A stretch of DNA of 64,000 bases from Auanema rhodensis (GCA_964057225.1 OZ059897.1:4836001-4900000), one strand, 5' to 3'; positions 27,801-42,699 are shown, numbered from the stretch's first letter. The notes: a model not told the origin generated them from the letters alone. Translations and numbers: made by a program.

Positions 27801-28477
27801 AGGTTCACGTAAATTTCAAAGTCATGGTTACCATGCACCAATATCAATAAAAATTTGTTTTTAGACTAATATGGACATGGGGAATCTAATTTTGAAAACC
27901 GCATCTCTTTATCGTTCACGTGAAGCGAGTTACATACCGAGTGCACATCACGTGAACATTTAATTAGCATAAATTAAAGTTCACGTAAATTTCAAAGTCA
28001 TGGTTACCATGCACCAATATCAATAAAAATTTGTTTTTAGACTAATATGGACATGGGGAATCTAATTTTGAAAACCGCATCTCTTTATCTTTCACGTGAA
28101 GCGAGTTACATACCAAGTGCACATCACGTGTACATTTAATTAGCATAAATTAAAGTTCACGTAAATTTCAAACTCATGGTTACCATGCACCAATATCAAT
28201 AAAAATTTGTTTTTAGACTAATATGGACATGGGGAATCTAATTTTGAAAACCGCATCTCTGTATCTTTCACGTGAAGCAAGTTACATACCAAGTGCACAT
28301 CACGTGTACATTTAATTAGCATAAATTAAAGTTCACGTAAATTTCAAAGTCATGGTTACCATGCACCAATATCAATAAAAATTTGTTTTTAGACTAATAT
28401 GGACATGGGGAATCTAATTTTGAAAACCGCATCTCTTTATCTTTCACGTGAAGCGAGTTACATACCAAGTGCACATC
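24816..28477 (+). repeat. Right flank of block A, copied at 39.4-42.7 kb
   Basis: Matches 39390-42699 at offsets of 14,574, then 14,398, then 14,222 bp; each step is one monomer missing in the later copy. Contains a 6-mer tandem (1,056 bp): T112A/T158C monomers at 25,097 and 26,153, and T71A (CCAATAAC) at 25,411 and 26,467. Further markers are T114G (about 26,864), the 34-bp deletion monomer, T87A (GTTATTAG, about 27,507), TTACGAACC (about 27,757), T141G (ATCGTTC, about 27,914) and T136G (CTGTATC, about 28,261). Private changes include GGAATCTGAT near 26,338 and ACCGAGTGC near 27,938. Confidence 0.8.
27104..27245 (+). repeat. 142-bp deletion monomer, copy 1
   Basis: Consensus positions 35-68 are missing, so AAAGTTCA joins directly to TATCAATAA at 27,137/27,138. 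The loss removes the CACGTA motif and the 13-nt dyad and leaves both CACGTG sites. Junction microhomology is at most 1 bp (an A). The identical junction is found at four other places, so one deletion event was later multiplied with its neighbours. Confidence 0.95.
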
Positions 28478-28653
28478 ACGTGTACATTTAATTAGCATAA
28501 ATTAAAGTTCACGTAAATTTCAAACTCATGGTTACCATGCACCAATATCAATAAAAATTTGTTTTTAGACTAATATGGACATGGGGAATCTAATTTTGAA
28601 AACCGCATCTCTGTATCTTTCACGTGAAGCAAGTTACATACCAAGTGCACATC
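28478..28653 (+). repeat. Extra copy of the G48C/T136G monomer
   Basis: Repeats the monomer at 28126-28301 (CAAACTCATGG and CTGTATC) two monomers later, giving a 352-bp duplication directly before block B starts at 28,654. The matching position after 42,524 lacks it, so the duplication either happened after the flank was copied or is linked to the insertion of block B. Confidence 0.65.
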
Positions 28654-31600
28654 ACGTGTACATTTAATTAGCATAAATTAAAGTTCACGTAAATTTCAAA
28701 GTCATGGTTACCATGCACCAATATCAATAAAAATTTGTTTTTAGACTAATATGGACATGAGGAATCTAATTTTGAAAACCGCATCTCTTTATCTTTCACG
28801 TGAAGCGAGTTACATACCAAGTGCACATCACGTGTACATTTAATTAGCATAAATTAAAGTTCACGTAAATTTCAAAGTCATGGTTACCATACACCAATAT
28901 CAATAAAAATTTGTTTTTAGACTAATATGGACATGGGGAAACTAATTTTGAAAACCGCATCTCTTTATCTTTCACGTGAAGCAAGTCACATACCAAGTGC
29001 ACATCACGTGCACATTTAATTAGCATAAATTAAAGTTCACGTAAATTTCAAAGTCATGGTTACCATGCACCAATATCAATAAAAATTTGTTTTTAGTTTA
29101 ATATGGACATGAGGAATCTAATTTTGAAAACCGCATCTCTTTATCTTTCACGTGAAGCGAGTTACATACCAAGTGCACATCACGTGTACATTTAATTAGC
29201 ATAAATTAAAGTTCACGTAAATTTCAAAGTCATGGTTACCATACACCAATATCAATAAAAATTTGTTTTTAGACTAATATGGACATGGGGAAACTAATTT
29301 TGAAAACCGCATCTCTTTATCTTTCACGTGAAGCAAGTCACATACCAAGTGCACATCACGTGCACATTTAATTAGCATAAATTAAAGTTCACGTAAATTT
29401 CAAAGTCATGGTTACCATGCACCAATATCAATAAAAATTTGTTTTTAGACTAATATGGACATGGGGAATCTAATTTTGAAAACCGCATCTCTTTATCTTT
29501 CACGTGAAGTGAGTTACATACCAAGTGCACATCACGTGTACATTTAATTAGCATAAATTAAAGTTCACGTAAATTTCAAAGTCATGGTTACCATGCACCA
29601 ATATCAATAAAAATTTGATTTTAGACTAATATGGACATGGGGAATCTAATTTTGAAAACCGCATCTCTTTATCTTTCACGTGAAGCAAGTTACATACCAA
29701 GTGCACATCACGTGTACATTTAATTAGCATAAATTAAAGTTCACGTAAATTTCAAAGTCATGGTTACCATGCACCAATATCAATAAAAATTTGTTTTTAG
29801 ACTAATATGGACATGGGGAATCTAATTTTGAAAACCGCATCTCTTTATCTTTCACGTGAAGCAAGTTACATACCAAGTGCACATCACGTGTACATTTAAT
29901 TAGCATAAATTAAAGTTCACGTAAATTTCAAAGTCATGGTTACCATGCACCAATATCAATAAAAATTTGTTTTTAGACTAATATGGACATGAGGAATCTA
30001 ATTTTGAAAACCGCATCTCTTTATCTTTCACGTGAAGCGAGTTACATACCAAGTGCACATCACGTGTACATTTAATTAGCATAAATTAAAGTTCACGTAA
30101 ATTTCAAAGTCATGGTTACCATACACCAATATCAATAAAAATTTGTTTTTAGACTAATATGGACATGGGGAAACTAATTTTGAAAACCGCATCTCTTTAT
30201 CTTTCACGTGAAGCAAGTCACATACCAAGTGCACATCACGTGCACATTTAATTAGCATAAATTAAAGTTCACGTAAATTTCAAACTCATGGTTACCATGC
30301 ACCAATATCAATAAAAATTTGTTTTTAGACTAATATGGACATGGGGAATCTAATTTTGAAAACCGCATCTCTTTATCTTTCACGTGAAGCAAGTTACATA
30401 CCAAGTGCACAGCACGTGTACATTTAATTAGCATAAATTAAAGTTCACGTAAATTTCAAAGTCATGGTTACCATGCACCAATATCAATAAAAATTTGTTT
30501 TTAGACTAATATGGACATGAGGAATCTAATTTTGAAAACCGCATCTCTTTATCTTTCACGTGAAGCGAGTTACATACCAAGTGCACAGCACGTGTACATT
30601 TAATTAGCATAAATTAAAGTTCACGTAAATTTCAAAGTCATGGTTACCATGCACCAATATCAATAAAAATTTGTTTTTAGACTAATATGGACATGAGGAA
30701 TCTAATTTTGAAAACCGCATCTCTTTATCTTTCACGTGAAGCGAGTTACATACCAAGTGCACAGCACGTGTACATTTAATGAGCATAAATTAAAGTTCAC
30801 GTAAATTTCAAAGTCATGGTTACCATGCACCAATATCAATAAAAATTTGTTTTTAGACTAATATGGACATGGGGAATCTAATTTTGAAAACCGCATCTCT
30901 TTATCTTTCACGTGAAGCGAGTTACATACCAAGTGCACATCACGTGAACATTTAATTAGCATAAATTAAAGTTCACGTAAATTTCAAAGTCATGGTTACC
31001 ATGCACCAATATCAATAAAAATTTGTTTTTAGACTAATATGGACATGGGGAATCTAATTTTGAAAACCGCATCTCTTTATCTTTCACGTGAAGCGAGTTA
31101 CATACCAAGTGCACATCACGTGTACATTTAATTAGCATAAATTAAAGTTCACGTAAATTTCAAAGTCATGGTTACCATGCACCAATATCAATAAAAATTT
31201 GTTTTTAGACTAATATGGACATGGGGAATCTAATTTTGAAAACCGCATCTCTTTATCTTTCACGTGAAGTGAGTTACATACCAAGTGCACATCACGTGTA
31301 CATTTAATTAGCATAAATTAAAGTTCACGTAAATTTCAAAGTCATGGTTACCATGCGCCAATATCAATAAAAATTTGTTTTTAGACTAATATGGACATGG
31401 GGAATCTAATTTTGAAAACCGCATCTCTTTATCTTTCACGTGAAGCGAGTTACATACCAAGTGCACATCACGTGTACATTTAATTAGCATAAATTAAAGT
31501 TCACGTAAATTTCAAAGTCATGGTTACCATGCACCAATATCAATAAAAATTTGTTTTTAGACTAATATGGACATGGGGAATCTAATTTTGAAAACCGCAT

Positions 31601-34600
31601 CTCTTTATCTTTCACGTGAAGCGAGTTACATACCAAGGGCACATCACGTGTACATTTAATTAGCATAAATTAAAGTTCACGTAAATTTCAAAGTCATGGT
31701 TACCATGCACCAATATCAATAAAAATTTATTTTTAGACTAATATGGACATGAGGAATCTAATTTTGAAAACCGCATCTCTTCATCTTTCACGTGAAGTGA
31801 GTTACATACCAAATGCACAGCACGTGTACATTTAATTAGCATAAATTAAAGTTCACGTAAATTTCAAAGTCATGGTTACCATGCACTAATATCAATAAAA
31901 ATTTGTTTTTAGACTAATATGGACATGGGGAATCTAATTTTGAAAACCGCATCTCTTTATCTTTCACGTGAAGCAAGTTACATACCAAGTGCACATCACG
32001 TGCACATTTAATTAGCATAAATTAAAGTTCACGTAAATTTCAAACTCATGGTTACCATGCACCAATATCAATAAAAATTTGTTTTTAGACTAATATGGAC
32101 ATGGGGAATCTAATTTTGAAAACCGCATCTCTTTATCTTTCACGTGAAGCAAGTTACATACCAAGTGCACAGCACGTGTACATTTAATTAGCATAAATTA
32201 AAGTTCACGTAAATTTCAAAGTCATGGTTACCATGCACCAATATCAATAAAAATTTGTTTTTAGACTAATATGGACATGAGGAATCTAATTTTGAAAACC
32301 GCATCTCTTTATCTTTCACGTGAAGCGAGTTACATACCAAGTGCACAGCACGTGTACATTTAATTAGCATAAATTAAAGTTCACGTAAATTTCAAAGTCA
32401 TGGTTACCATGCACCAATATCAATAAAAATTTGTTTTTAGACTAATATGGACATGAGGAATCTAATTTTGAAAACCGCATCTCTTTATCTTTCACGTGAA
32501 GCGAGTTACATACCAAGTGCACAGCACGTGTACATTTAATGAGCATAAATTAAGGTTCACGTAAATTTCAAAGTCATGGTTACCATGCACCAATATCAAT
32601 AAAAATTTGTTTTTAGACTAATATGGACATGGGGAATCTAATTTTGAAAACCGCATCTCTTTATCTTTCACGTGAAGCGAGTTACATACCAAGTGCACAT
32701 CACGTGAACATTTAATTAGCATAAATTAAAGTTCACGTAAATTTCAAAGTCATGGTTACCATGCACCAATATCAATAAAAATTTGTTTTTAGACTAATAT
32801 GGACATGGGAAATCTAATTTTGAAAACCGCATCTCTTTATCTTTCACGTGAAGCGAGTTACATACCAAGTGCACATCACGTGTACATTTAATTAGCATAA
32901 ATTAAAGTTCACGTAAATTTCAAAGTCATGGTTACCATGCACCAATATCAATAAAAATTTGTTTTTAGACTAATATGGACATGGGGAATCTAATTTTGAA
33001 AACCGCATCTCTTTATCTTTCACGTGAAGTGAGTTACATACCAAGTGCACATCACGTGTACATTTAATTAGCATAAATTAAAGTTCACGTAAATTTCAAA
33101 GTCATGGTTACCATGCACCAATATCAATAAAAATTTGTTTTTAGACTAATATGGACATGGGGAATCTAATTTTGAAAACCGCATCTCTTTATCTTTCACG
33201 TGAAGCGAGTTACATACCAAGTGCACATCACGTGTACATTTAATTAGCATAAATTAAAGTTCACGTAAATTTCAAAGTCATGGTTACCATGCACCAATAT
33301 CAATAAAAATTTGTTTTTAGACTAATATGGACATGGGGAATCTAATTTTGAAAACCGCATCTCTTTATCTTTCACGTGAAGCGAGTTACATACCAAGTGC
33401 TCATCACGTGTACATTTAATTAGCATAAATTAAAGTTCACGTAAATTTCAAAGTCATGGTTACCATGCACCAATATCAATAAAAATTTATTTTTAGACTA
33501 ATATGGACATGAGGAATCTAATTTTGAAAACCGCATCTCTTCATCTTTCACGTGAAGTGAGTTACATACCAAATGCACAGCACGTGTACATTTAATTAGC
33601 ATAAATTAAAGTTCACGTAAATTTCAAAGTCATGGTTACCATGCACTAATATCAATAAAAATTTGTTTTTAGACTAATATGGACATGGGGAATCTAATTT
33701 TGAAAACCGCATCTCTTTATCTTTCACGTGAAGCAAGTTACATACCAAGTGCACATCACGTGCACATTTAATTAGCATAAATTAAAGTTCACGTAAATTT
33801 CAAAGTCATGGTTACCATGCACCAATATCAATAAAAATTTGTTTTTAGACTAATATGGACATGGGGAATCTAATTTTGAAAACCGCATCTCTTTATCTTT
33901 CACGTGAAGCAAGTTACGAACCAAGTGCACATCACGTGTACATTTAATGAGCATAAATTAAGGTTCACGTAAATTTCAAAGTCATGGTTACCATGCACCA
34001 ATATCAATAAAAATTTGTTTTTAGACTAATATGGACATGGGGAATCTAATTTTGAAAACCGCATCTCTTTATCTTTCACGTGAAGCGAGTTACATACCAA
34101 GTGCACATCACGTGAACATTTAATTAGCATAAATTAAAGTTCACGTAAATTTCAAAGTCATGGTTACCATGCACCAGTATCAATAAAAATTTGTTTTTAG
34201 ACTAATATGGACATGGGGAATCTAATTTTGAAAACCGCATCTCTTTATCTTTCACGTGAAGCGAGTTACATACCAAGTGCACATCACGTGTACATTTAAT
34301 TAGCATAAATTAAAGTTCACGTAAATTTCAAAGTCATGGTTACCATGCACCAATATCAATAAAAATTTGTTTTTAGACTAATATGGACATGGGGAATCTA
34401 ATTTTGGAAACCGCATCTCTTTATCTTTCACGTGAAGTGAGTTACATACCAAGTGCACATCACGTGTACATTTAATTAGCATAAATTAAAGTTCACGTAA
34501 ATTTCAAAGTCATGGTTACCATGCACAAATATCAATAAAAATTTGTTTTTAGACTAATATGGACATGGGGAATCTAATTTTGAAAACCGCATCTCTTTAT

Positions 34601-34637
34601 CTTTCACGTGAAGCGAGTTACATACCAAGTGCACATC
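28654..34637 (+). repeat. Large duplicated block, copy B (about 6.0 kb)
   Basis: Full-length counterpart of copy A with two more monomers (31.5-31.8 kb). Markers: G62A monomers at 28,887, 29,239 and 30,119; T16G about 30,781; A64G about 31,356; T169G (AAGGGCAC) about 31,637; T16G+A29G about 32,541; G109A about 32,809; A172T (GTGCTCAT) about 33,401; A68G about 34,176; A122G about 34,407; C66A about 34,525. T169G and A172T are shared with copy C but not A. Private change: TTTGATTTTAG near 29,616. After 34,637 the sequence departs from A's flank. Confidence 0.85.
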
Positions 34638-35693
34638 ACGTGAACATTTAATTAGCATAAATTAAAGTTCACGTAAATTTCAAAGTCATGGTTACCATGC
34701 ACCAATATCAATAAAAATTTGTTTTTAGACTAATATGGACATGGGAAATCTAATTTTGAAAACCGCATCTCTTTATCTTTCACGTGAAGCGAGTTACATA
34801 CCAAGTGCACATCACGTGTACATTTAATTAGCATAAATTAAAGTTCACGTAAATTTCAAAGTCATGGTTACCATGCACCAATATCAATAAAAATTTGTTT
34901 TTAGACTAATATGGACATGGGGAATCTAATTTTGAAAACCGCATCTCTTTATCTTTCACGTGAAGTGAGTTACATACCAAGTGCACATCACGTGTACATT
35001 TAATTAGCATAAATTAAAGTTCACGTAAATTTCAAAGTCATGGTTACCATGCACCAATATCAATAAAAATTTGTTTTTAGACTAATATGGACATGGGGAA
35101 TCTAATTTTGAAAACCGCATCTCTTTATCTTTCACGTGAAGCGAGTTACATACCAAGTGCACATCACGTGTACATTTAATTAGCATAAATTAAAGTTCAC
35201 GTAAATTTCAAAGTCATGGTTACCATGCACCAATATCAATAAAAATTTGTTTTTAGACTAATATGGACATGGGGAATCTAATTTTGAAAACCGCATCTCT
35301 TTATCTTTCACGTGAAGCAAGTTACATACCAAGTGCACATCACGTGCACATTTAATTAGCATAAATTAAAGTTCACGTAAATTTCAAAGTCATGGTTACC
35401 ATGCACCAATATCAATAAAAATTTGTTTTTAGACTAATATGGACATGGGGAATCTAATTTTGAAAACCGCATCTCTTTATCTTTCACGTGAAGCAAGTTA
35501 CGAACCAAGTGCACATCACGTGTACATTTAATGAGCATAAATTAAGGTTCACGTAAATTTCAAAGTCATGGTTACCATGCACCAATATCAATAAAAATTT
35601 GTTTTTAGACTAATATGGACATGAGGAATCTAATTTTGAAAACCGCATCTCTTCATCTTTCACGTGAAGTGAGTTACATACCAAATGCACAGC
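34638..35693 (+). repeat. Junction segment between copies B and C
   Basis: Six monomers that partly replay block B: a T6A monomer with G109A (about 34,744), GTGAG, GCGAG, GCAAG, T6C with TTACGAACC (about 35,507), and then 35518-35693. That last monomer begins with T16G+A29G like the one near 33,950 but ends with T137C, C153T and G168A like the one near 33,540. It lacks G84A and looks like a hybrid at the join. Confidence 0.65.
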
Positions 35694-38600
35694 ACGTGTA
35701 CATTTAATTAGCATAAATTAAAGTTCACGTAAATTTCAAAGTCATGGTTACCATGCACCAATATCAATAAAAATTTGTTTTTAGACTAATATGGACATGA
35801 GGAATCTAATTTTGAAAACCGCATCTCTTTATCTTTCACGTGAAGCGAGTTACATACCAAGTGCACAGCACGTGTACATTTAATGAGCATAAATTAAAGT
35901 TCACGTAAATTTCAAAGTCATGGTTACCATGCACCAATATCAATAAAAATTTGTTTTTAGACTAATATGGACATGGGGAATCTAATTTTGAAAACCGCAT
36001 CTCTTTATCTTTCACGTGAAGCGAGTTACATACCAAGTGCACATCACGTGAACATTTAATTAGCATAAATTAAAGTTCACGTAAATTTCAAAGTCATGGT
36101 TACCATGCACCAATATCAATAAAAATTTGTTTTTAGACTAATATGGACATGGGGAATCTAATTTTGAAAACCGCATCTCTTTATCTTTCACGTGAAGCGA
36201 GTTACATACCAAGTGCACATCACGTGTACATTTAATTAGCATAAATTAAAGTTCACGTAAATTTCAAAGTCATGGTTACCATGCACCAATATCAATAAAA
36301 ATTTGTTTTTAGACTAATATGGACATGGGGAATCTAATTTTGAAAACCGCATCTCTTTATCTTTCACGTGAAGTGAGTTACATACCAAGTGCACATCACG
36401 TGTACATTTAATTAGCATAAATTAAAGTTCACGTAAATTTCAAAGTCATGGTTACCATGCGCCAATATCAATAAAAATTTGTTTTTAGACTAATATGGAC
36501 ATGGGGAATCTAATTTTGAAAACCGCATCTCTTTATCTTTCACGTGAAGCGAGTTACATACCAAGTGCACATCACGTGTACATTTAATTAGCATAAATTA
36601 AAGTTCACGTAAATTTCAAAGTCATGGTTACCATGCACCAATATCAATAAAAATTTGTTTTTAGACTAATATGGACATGGGGAATCTAATTTTGAAAACC
36701 GCATCTCTTTATCTTTCACGTGAAGCGAGTTACATACCAAGGGCACATCACGTGTACATTTAATTAGCATAAATTAAAGTTCACGTAAATTTCAAAGTCA
36801 TGGTTACCATGCACCAATATCAATAAAAATTTATTTTTAGACTAATATGGACATGAGGAATCTAATTTTGAAAACCGCATCTCTTCATCTTTCACGTGAA
36901 GTGAGTTACATACCAAATGCACAGCACGTGTACATTTAATTAGCATAAATTAAAGTTCACGTAAATTTCAAAGTCATGGTTACCATGCACTAATATCAAT
37001 AAAAATTTGTTTTTAGACTAATATGGACATGGGGAATCTAATTTTGAAAACCGCATCTCTTTATCTTTCACGTGAAGCAAGTTACATACCAAGTGCACAT
37101 CACGTGCACATTTAATTAGCATAAATTAAAGTTCACGTAAATTTCAAACTCATGGTTACCATGCACCAATATCAATAAAAATTTGTTTTTAGACTAATAT
37201 GGACATGAGGAATCTAATTTTGAAAACCGCATCTCTTTATCTTTCACGTGAAGCAAGTTACATACCAAGTGCACAGCACGTGTACATTTAATTAGCATAA
37301 ATTAAAGTTCACGTAAATTTCAAAGTCATGGTTACCATGCACCAATATCAATAAAAATTTGTTTTTAGACTAATATGGACATGAGGAATCTAATTTTGAA
37401 AACCGCATCTCTTTATCTTTCACGTGAAGCGAGTTACATACCAAGTGCACAGCACGTGTACATTTAATTAGCATAAATTAAAGTTCACGTAAATTTCAAA
37501 GTCATGGTTACCATGCACCAATATCAATAAAAATTTGTTTTTAGACTAATATGGACATGAGGAATCTAATTTTGAAAACCGCATCTCTTTATCTTTCACG
37601 TGAAGCGAGTTACATACCAAGTGCACAGCACGTGTACATTTAATGAGCATAAATTAAGGTTCACGTAAATTTCAAAGTCATGGTTACCATGCACCAATAT
37701 CAATAAAAATTTGTTTTTAGACTAATATGGACATGGGGAATCTAATTTTGAAAACCGCATCTCTTTATCTTTCACGTGAAGCGAGTTACATACCAAGTGC
37801 ACATCACGTGAACATTTAATTAGCATAAATTAAAGTTCACGTAAATTTCAAAGTCATGGTTACCATGCACCAATATCAATAAAAATTTGTTTTTAGACTA
37901 ATATGGACATGGGAAATCTAATTTTGAAAACCGCATCTCTTTATCTTTCACGTGAAGCGAGTTACATACCAAGTGCACATCACGTGTACATTTAATTAGC
38001 ATAAATTAAAGTTCACGTAAATTTCAAAGTCATGGTTACCATGCACCAATATCAATAAAAATTTGTTTTTAGACTAATATGGACATGGGGAATCTAATTT
38101 TGAAAACCGCATCTCTTTATCTTTCACGTGAAGTGAGTTACATACCAAGTGCACATCACGTGTACATTTAATTAGCATAAATTAAAGTTCACGTAAATTT
38201 CAAAGTCATGGTTACCATGCACCAATATCAATAAAAATTTGTTTTTAGACTAATATGGACATGGGGAATCTAATTTTGAAAACCGCATCTCTTTATCTTT
38301 CACGTGAAGCGAGTTACATACCAAGTGCTCATCACGTGTACATTTAATTAGCATAAATTAAAGTTCACGTAAATTTCAAAGTCATGGTTACCATGCACCA
38401 ATATCAATAAAAATTTATTTTTAGACTAATATGGACATGAGGAATCTAATTTTGAAAACCGCATCTCTTCATCTTTCACGTGAAGTGAGTTACATACCAA
38501 ATGCACAGCACGTGTACATTTAATTAGCATAAATTAAAGTTCACGTAAATTTCAAAGTCATGGTTACCATGCACTAATATCAATAAAAATTTGTTTTTAG

Positions 38601-39389
38601 ACTAATATGGACATGGGGAATCTAATTTTGAAAACCGCATCTCTTTATCTTTCACGTGAAGCAAGTTACATACCAAGTGCACATCACGTGCACATTTAAT
38701 TAGCATAAATTAAAGTTCACGTAAATTTCAAAGTCATGGTTACCATGCACCAATATCAATAAAAATTTGTTTTTAGACTAATATGGACATGGGGAATCTA
38801 ATTTTGAAAACCGCATCTCTTTATCTTTCACGTGAAGCAAGTTACGAACCAAGTGCACATCACGTGTACATTTAATGAGCATAAATTAAGGTTCACGTAA
38901 ATTTCAAAGTCATGGTTACCATGCACCAATATCAATAAAAATTTGTTTTTAGACTAATATGGACATGGGGAATCTAATTTTGAAAACCGCATCTCTTTAT
39001 CTTTCACGTGAAGCGAGTTACATACCAAGTGCACATCACGTGAACATTTAATTAGCATAAATTAAAGTTCACGTAAATTTCAAAGTCATGGTTACCATGC
39101 ACCAGTATCAATAAAAATTTGTTTTTAGACTAATATGGACATGGGGAATCTAATTTTGGAAACCGCATCTCTTTATCTTTCACGTGAAGTGAGTTACATA
39201 CCAAGTGCACATCACGTGTACATTTAATTAGCATAAATTAAAGTTCACGTAAATTTCAAAGTCATGGTTACCATGCACAAATATCAATAAAAATTTGTTT
39301 TTAGACTAATATGGACATGGGGAATCTAATTTTGAAAACCGCATCTCTTTATCTTTCACGTGAAGCGAGTTACATACCAAGTGCACAGC
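35694..39389 (+). repeat. Large duplicated block, copy C (about 3.7 kb)
   Basis: Matches copy B from 30,590 at offsets of 5,104, then 4,928, then 4,752 bp; each step is one monomer lost in C. Markers: T16G about 35,885; A64G about 36,460; T169G about 36,741; G84A/G168A about 36,830-36,916; T16G+A29G about 37,645; G109A about 37,913; A172T about 38,329; TTACGAACC about 38,845; A68G about 39,104; C66A about 39,277. One missing monomer lies between 37.9 and 38.3 kb; the other follows the A68G monomer, which is fused directly to an A122G right half. Confidence 0.85.
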
Positions 39390-42300
39390 ACGTGTACATT
39401 TAATTAGCATAAATTAAAGTTCACGTAAATTTCAAAGTCATGGTTACCATGCACCAATATCAATAAAAATTTGTTTTTAGACTAATATGGACATGGGGAA
39501 TCTAATTTTGAAAACCGCATCTCTTTATCTTTCACGTGAAGCGAGTTACATACCAAGTGCACATCACGTGTACATTTAATTAGCATAAATTAAAGTTCAC
39601 GTAAATTTCAAAGTCATGGTTACCATGCACCAATATCAATAAAAATTTGTTTTTAGACTAATATGGACATGGGGAAACTAATTTTGAAAACCGCATCTCT
39701 TTATCTTTCACGTGAAGCAAGTCACATACCAAGTGCACATCACGTGCACATTTAATTAGCATAAATTAAAGTTCACGTAAATTTCAAACTCATGGTTACC
39801 ATGCACCAATATCAATAAAAATTTGTTTTTAGACTAATATGGACATGGGGAATCTAATTTTGAAAACCGCATCTCTTTATCTTTCACGTGAAGTGAGTTA
39901 CATACCAAGTGCACATCACGTGTACATTTAATTAGCATAAATTAAAGTTCACGTAAATTTCAAAGTCATGGTTACCATGCACCAATAACAATAAAAATTT
40001 GTTTTTAGACTAATATGGACATGGGGAATCTAATTTTGAAAACCGCATCTCTTTATCTTTCACGTGAAGCGAGTTACATACCAAGTGCACATCACGTGTA
40101 CATTTAATTAGCATAAATTAAAGTTCACGTAAATTTCAAAGTCATGGTTACCATGCACCAATATCAATAAAAATTTGTTTTTAGACTAATATGGACATGG
40201 GGAATCTAATTTTGAAAACCGCATCTCTTTATCTTTCACGTGAAGCGAGTTACATACCAAGTGCACATCACGTGAACATTTAATTAGCATAAATTAAAGT
40301 TCACGTAAATTTCAAAGTCATGGTTACCATGCACCAATATCAATAAAAATTTGTTTTTAGACTAATATGGACATGGGGAATCTAATTTTGAAAACCGCAT
40401 CTCTTTATCTTTCACGTGAAGCGAGTTACATACCAAGTGCACATCACGTGTACATTTAATTAGCATAAATTAAAGTTCACGTAAATTTCAAAGTCATGGT
40501 TACCATGCACCAATATCAATAAAAATTTGTTTTTAGACTAATATGGACATGGGGAAACTAATTTTGAAAACCGCATCTCTTTATCTTTCACGTGAAGCAA
40601 GTCACATACCAAGTGCACATCACGTGCACATTTAATTAGCATAAATTAAAGTTCACGTAAATTTCAAACTCATGGTTACCATGCACCAATATCAATAAAA
40701 ATTTGTTTTTAGACTAATATGGACATGGGGAATCTAATTTTGAAAACCGCATCTCTTTATCTTTCACGTGAAGTGAGTTACATACCAAGTGCACATCACG
40801 TGTACATTTAATTAGCATAAATTAAAGTTCACGTAAATTTCAAAGTCATGGTTACCATGCACCAATAACAATAAAAATTTGTTTTTAGACTAATATGGAC
40901 ATGGGGAATCTAATTTTGAAAACCGCATCTCTTTATCTTTCACGTGAAGCGAGTTACATACCAAGTGCACATCACGTGTACATTTAATTAGCATAAATTA
41001 AAGTTCACGTAAATTTCAAAGTCATGGTTACCATGCACCAATATCAATAAAAATTTGTTTTTAGACTAATATGGACATGGGGAATCGAATTTTGAAAACC
41101 GCATCTCTTTATCTTTCACGTGAAGCGAGTTACATACCAAGTGCACATCACGTGTACATTTAATTAGCATAAATTAAAGTTCACGTAAATTTCAAAGTCA
41201 TGGTTACCATGCACCAATATCAATAAAAATTTGTTTTTAGACTAATATGGACATGGGGAATCTAATTTTGAAAACCGCATCTCTTTATCTTTCACGTGAA
41301 GTGAGTTACATACCAAGTGCACATCACGTGTACATTTAATTAGCATAAATTAAAGTTCATATCAATAAAAATTTGTTTTTAGACTAATATGGACATGGGG
41401 AATCTAATTTTGAAAACCGCATCTCTTTATCTTTCACGTGAAGCGAGTTACATACCAAGTGCACAGCACGTGTACATTTAATTAGCATAAATTAAAGTTC
41501 ACGTAAATTTCAAAGTCATGGTTACCATGCACCAATATCAATAAAAATTTGTTTTTAGACTAATATGGACATGGGGAATCTAATTTTGAAAACCGCATCT
41601 CTTTATCTTTCACGTGAAGCGAGTTACATACCAAGTGCACATCACGTGTACATTTAATTAGCATAAATTAAAGTTCACGTAAATTTCAAAGTCATGGTTA
41701 CCATGCACCAATATCAATAAAAATTTGTTATTAGACTAATATGGACATGGGGAATCTAATTTTGAAAACCGCATCTCTTTATCTTTCACGTGAAGCGAGT
41801 TACATACCAAGTGCACATCACGTGCACATTTAATTAGCATAAATTAAAGTTCACGTAAATTTCAAAGTCATGGTTACCATGCACCAATATCAATAAAAAT
41901 TTGTTTTTAGACTAATATGGACATGGGGAATCTAATTTTGAAAACCGCATCTCTTTATCTTTCACGTGAAGCAAGTTACGAACCAAGTGCACATCACGTG
42001 TACATTTAATTAGCATAAATTAAGGTTCACGTAAATTTCAAAGTCATGGTTACCATGCACCAATATCAATAAAAATTTGTTTTTAGACTAATATGGACAT
42101 GGGGAATCTAATTTTGAAAACCATATCTCTTTATCGTTCACGTGAAGCGAGTTACATACCAAGTGCACATCACGTGAACATTTAATTAGCATAAATTAAA
42201 GTTCACGTAAATTTCAAAGTCATGGTTACCATGCACCAATATCAATAAAAATTTGTTTTTAGACTAATATGGACATGGGGAATCTAATTTTGAAAACCGC

Positions 42301-42699
42301 ATCTCTTTATCTTTCACGTGAAGCGAGTTACATACCAAGTGCACATCACGTGTACATTTAATTAGCATAAATTAAAGTTCACGTAAATTTCAAACTCATG
42401 GTTACCATGCACCAATATCAATAAAAATTTGTTTTTAGACTAATATGGACATGGGGAATCTAATTTTGAAAACCGCATCTCTGTATCTTTCACGTGAAGC
42501 AAGTTACATACCAAGTGCACATCACGTGTACATTTAATTAGCATAAATTAAAGTTCACGTAAATTTCAAAGTCATGGTTACCATGCACCAATATCAATAA
42601 AAATTTGTTTTTAGACTAATATGGACATGGGGAATCTAATTTTGAAAACCGCATCTCTTTATCTTTCACGTGAAGCGAGTTACATACCAAGTGCACATC
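39390..42699 (+). repeat. Copy of block A right flank, attached to copy C
   Basis: Follows copy C exactly as 24,816 follows copy A. T112A/T158C at 39,671 and 40,552, T71A at 39,985 and 40,865 (a 5-mer here, against a 6-mer in the original), T114G at about 41,086, the 34-bp deletion monomer, T87A at about 41,730, TTACGAACC at about 41,979, T141G at about 42,134 and T136G at 42,483. Private change: CCATATCTC near 42,121. Two monomers shorter overall than 24816-28477. Confidence 0.8.
41326..41467 (+). repeat. 142-bp deletion monomer, copy 2
   Basis: Same junction as at 27,137 (positions 35-68 absent). It sits in the copied flank, again one monomer before a CACAGC-preceded monomer and two before the T87A monomer. 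Confidence 0.95.
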
